Source: a virus
IMG/VR virus record: IMGVR_UViG_3300032181_000406
Span: 1-28,332 of that record
Reading direction: 5' to 3' (one strand)
DNA: 28,332 bases
In this document: positions 27,264 to 28,332 of the stretch, in pieces
How positions within the stretch are numbered: the first letter of the stretch is position 1
How the letters are laid out: every line of letters starts with the position of its first letter
Program-made: the position numbers and the translations under genes
Notes under the pieces: generated by a model
What the model saw: only the letters and a program-made list of their open reading frames with translations
Database searches by the model: none
What the model was told of the DNA's origin: nothing

Positions 27264-27784
27264 GTTTTACGAACAAACTGGAACTGCCCGTTACGAGTGC
27301 CCCAGATTTGTTTCTTAGGGTTATTTACATCATATCCCTTGTCAAGGACATAATAGTGTGTTGGAGTGAGTTTAATTGATGTGGTCAAGAAAGTTCGTTG
27401 ACCTCCCCACTCCACAATACACTGATCACCTTCTACTGCCCCAACAAAAGCATCTCCATCCTTCTCAACGAAGAGTGAACATCCTTTTTTCAAGGATAGC
27501 ATATGATTCTTAATCTTGTCAAGATTCTTTCCACCAATAAATTGTTCTTTGTTTTCAATCTCAAAGTTAAGAATCTCAATCCTGTCTCCGTTCATTACTG
27601 GTTCAATAACGAACTGACGATATGGTTTATCAAGCTTATAATTGTATGCTTGCTCACCATAAAACTTTCCATTACCTAAAGCAATGTGAGTCACCCGAAT
27701 GTAAGCAAATCTACTAGGATTCGATAGTGCTTGAGTTCGGTTATCAAATTGACCTTCTAGTAGTTTAGAAAGTTCTTCAATCAT
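27254..27784 (-). CDS. cpeT: CpeT-type phycobiliprotein lyase (176 aa)
   Basis: A T-type lyase-like protein that would act on attachment of bilin chromophores to phycobiliproteins in the host cytoplasm; phage CpeT is a known auxiliary gene of cyanophages. Family features visible: L-x-G-x-F-D-N-R-x-Q-A near residues 9-19, G-E-Q-A at 43-46, P-Y-R-Q at 54-57, G-C at 101-102, C at 122, and the terminal D-x-G-Y-D...I-W-G-T-R-N-G-Q-F-Q-F. Length matches the family. I chose the ATG at 27784 because the conserved start (MIEELSKLLEG) begins there; an upstream TTG at 27823 would add 13 unconserved residues. It overlaps the 88-aa gene by 8 nt, which suggests coupling, and its stop codon lies inside tRNA-Thr. 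It probably belongs to the late transcript starting near 28060. Real lyase activity versus a binding-only role cannot be read from sequence. Confidence 0.95.
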   Translation of the reverse strand: MIEELSKLLEGQFDNRTQALSNPSRFAYIRVTHIALGNGKFYGEQAYNYKLDKPYRQFVIEPVMNGDRIEILNFEIENKEQFIGGKNLDKIKNHMLSLKKGCSLFVEKDGDAFVGAVEGDQCIVEWGGQRTFLTTSIKLTPTHYYVLDKGYDVNNPKKQIWGTRNGQFQFVRKTPL

Positions 27785-28043
27785 CTTTAGGTAACAACTC
27801 AGGATTATTAAGGGGAACATCAAACATTAGGGGATGACATCCTTCACACACCAAGTAACTTGATGCCATGTATAGTTCTTCATCGTCGTAGTCTTTAAAC
27901 TGAAGTGCTTCAGATTGGACTGCTGGATGCTCCTGAACTAAAATAGGAAGTTCATCAAAGGTATAAGGCATACCTTGAATGAAATACATTCTGACGACCA
28001 TCCCCATGTAATAGACATAGTTTTGGGATAGTTGATATTCCAT
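27777..28043 (-). CDS. Hypothetical protein upstream of cpeT (88 aa)
   Basis: The product begins MEYQLSQNYVYYMGMVVRMY and is acidic, with a mid-region run of D/E and two Cys near residues 66 and 69 (V-C-E-G-C-H-P). No family is recognised. A GTG at 28058 would extend it by five residues, but the predicted late transcription start at about 28060 would leave that codon with a 2-nt leader. The ATG at 28043 has a ~17-nt leader with GGAAA about 10 nt upstream, so I prefer it. The end overlaps cpeT by 8 nt (ATGATTGA), so the two are probably co-translated. The C-E-G-C spacing hints at metal binding, but with only two Cys and nearby His this is speculation. Confidence 0.8.
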   Translation of the reverse strand: MEYQLSQNYVYYMGMVVRMYFIQGMPYTFDELPILVQEHPAVQSEALQFKDYDDEELYMASSYLVCEGCHPLMFDVPLNNPELLPKDD

Positions 28044-28054
28044 TTTGGTGATTT

Positions 28055-28076
28055 CCACACATTTGTATTTATGTGG
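28055..28076 (-). other. Short inverted repeat 3' of tRNA-Leu enclosing the late promoter
   Basis: CCACA (28076-28072) pairs with TGTGG (28059-28055) around a 12-nt loop. It begins 2 nt after the tRNA end and contains most of the CATAAATA octamer. The stem is short, so it could be chance. Confidence 0.4.
28066..28073 (-). promoter_or_regulatory. Late promoter CATAAATA for the 88-aa gene and cpeT
   Basis: The minus strand reads CATAAATA, an exact match to the cyanophage late consensus NATAAATA. By T4 spacing, transcription starts near 28060, 17 nt before the ATG at 28043. It sits between tRNA-Leu and the 88-aa gene, so it would drive the 88-aa gene, cpeT, tRNA-Thr and the 51-aa gene up to the terminator at 26944. 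Confidence 0.75.
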
Positions 28077-28078
28077 AA

Positions 28079-28151
28079 TACCCGTAGTCGGATTCGAACC
28101 GACACTGTAGAGATTTTAAGTCTCCTGTCTCTGCCGTTGGACTATACGGGC
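28079..28151 (-). tRNA. tRNA-Leu(TAA), short variable loop
   Basis: 73 nt: acceptor GCCCGTA/TACGGGT, D stem of 3 bp GTC/GAC, anticodon stem GGAGA/TCTCT around CTTAAAA (anticodon TAA), five-base variable loop ACAGT, T arm GTCGG-TTCGAAT-CCGAC, discriminator A. CCA is not encoded. It would read UUA. The short variable loop is unusual, because bacterial tRNA-Leu normally has a long variable arm. Confidence 0.9.
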
Positions 28152-28177
28152 AAAAAAGAAGTCTCGCTGTTGACTTC
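28152..28177 (-). terminator. Probable intrinsic terminator between tRNA-Tyr and tRNA-Leu
   Basis: On the minus strand a 6-bp stem GAAGTC/GACTTC with an 8-nt loop is followed at once by TTTTTT (28157-28152), abutting the 5' end of tRNA-Leu. The stem is short and half AT, so it may be leaky; otherwise tRNA-Leu would need its own promoter. Confidence 0.5.
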
Positions 28178-28208
28178 GGATTTAGATGCTGCCAAGTGAG
28201 ATTGGCTA

Positions 28209-28230
28209 CCTCAACTCAGCGTTGTTGAGG
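28209..28230 (-). other. Inverted repeat directly 3' of tRNA-Tyr
   Basis: A perfect 7-bp stem CCTCAAC/GTTGAGG with an 8-nt loop, starting 2 nt after the tRNA-Tyr discriminator. No T tract follows. It probably marks or protects the tRNA 3' end. Confidence 0.6.
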
Positions 28231-28232
28231 AA

Positions 28233-28314
28233 TGGGCAGGGAGGGATTTGAACCCCCGTAGGCAGAGCCAGCGGATTTACAGTCCGCCTCCATTAACCAC
28301 TCGGACACCTACCC
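28233..28314 (-). tRNA. tRNA-Tyr(GTA)
   Basis: 82 nt with a class II variable arm: acceptor GGGTAGG/CCTGCCC, D stem TCC/GGA, anticodon stem GCGGA/TCCGC around CTGTAAA (anticodon GTA), 13-base variable arm, T arm GGGGG-TTCAAAT-CCCTC, discriminator A. CCA is not encoded. It reads UAC and UAU. Confidence 0.95.
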
Positions 28315-28332
28315 GATGGAACCAACTGGACT

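Noticed and set aside
27785-27823. Longer cpeT start (TTG at 27823)
   Set aside because: It adds 13 hydrophobic residues not seen in the CpeT family and needs a rare start codon deep inside the upstream gene. The ATG at 27784 fits the family start.
28044-28058. GTG start for the 88-aa gene
   Set aside because: The predicted late transcription start at ~28060 would leave a 2-nt leader. The downstream ATG has a suitable leader and a GGAAA.
28209-28230. Hairpin after tRNA-Tyr as an intrinsic terminator
   Set aside because: No T tract follows the stem. The stem with six T at 28152-28177 is the better terminator candidate.

Overview
The window looks like part of the late structural region of a T4-like cyanophage (contractile-tailed myovirus) that infects marine Synechococcus or Prochlorococcus. 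Four things point there: a CpeT-type phycobiliprotein lyase gene, phage late promoters of the form NATAAATA, three tail-collar proteins, and a giant fibre/virion protein with the repeated KCKRD helical module that I know from cyanophage structural proteins. The DNA is AT-rich. Every gene, tRNA, promoter and terminator I can support lies on the minus strand, so transcription runs from high to low coordinates. I see no mobile element, CRISPR array, integrase or origin.

Layout in transcription order. (1) 28314-26944, tRNA/accessory block: tRNA-Tyr(GTA), an intrinsic terminator, tRNA-Leu(TAA), a late promoter, a small unknown gene (88 aa), cpeT (176 aa), tRNA-Thr(TGT), a 51-aa unknown gene with a strong Shine-Dalgarno, and a strong terminator. 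(2) 26920-1, tail-fibre block: an exact T4 late promoter TATAAATA precedes a nearly gapless run of ten genes: a 3719-aa giant fibre/virion protein, two tail-collar proteins (569 and 293 aa), three paralogous glycine-rich fibre proteins (551, 873 and 536 aa), two tiny genes (77 and 65 aa), a 1979-aa mosaic fibre protein combining Ig-like, glycine-rich and collar modules, and a gene running off the left edge that resembles a tail-fibre assembly chaperone.

How they may work together. The second block reads as one late operon for host-recognition fibres. The giant protein has beta-helix and shaft repeats, the collar proteins carry His-x-His motifs of the kind that bind metal in T4 fibre tips, and the glycine-rich domains resemble polyglycine adhesin tips. 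The three glycine-rich paralogues share a ~300-residue C-terminal region but have different tips. At several gene boundaries one protein ends with what looks like the first half of a beta-sandwich and the next begins with what looks like the second half, which suggests assembly by domain complementation or repeated gene splitting. In the first block, cpeT would modify host light-harvesting pigment during infection; its stop codon lies inside tRNA-Thr, so tRNA maturation would cut off the end of its message.

Limits: family calls come from reading motifs, without any database search. Residue positions in the two largest proteins are hand counts and may be off by a few.
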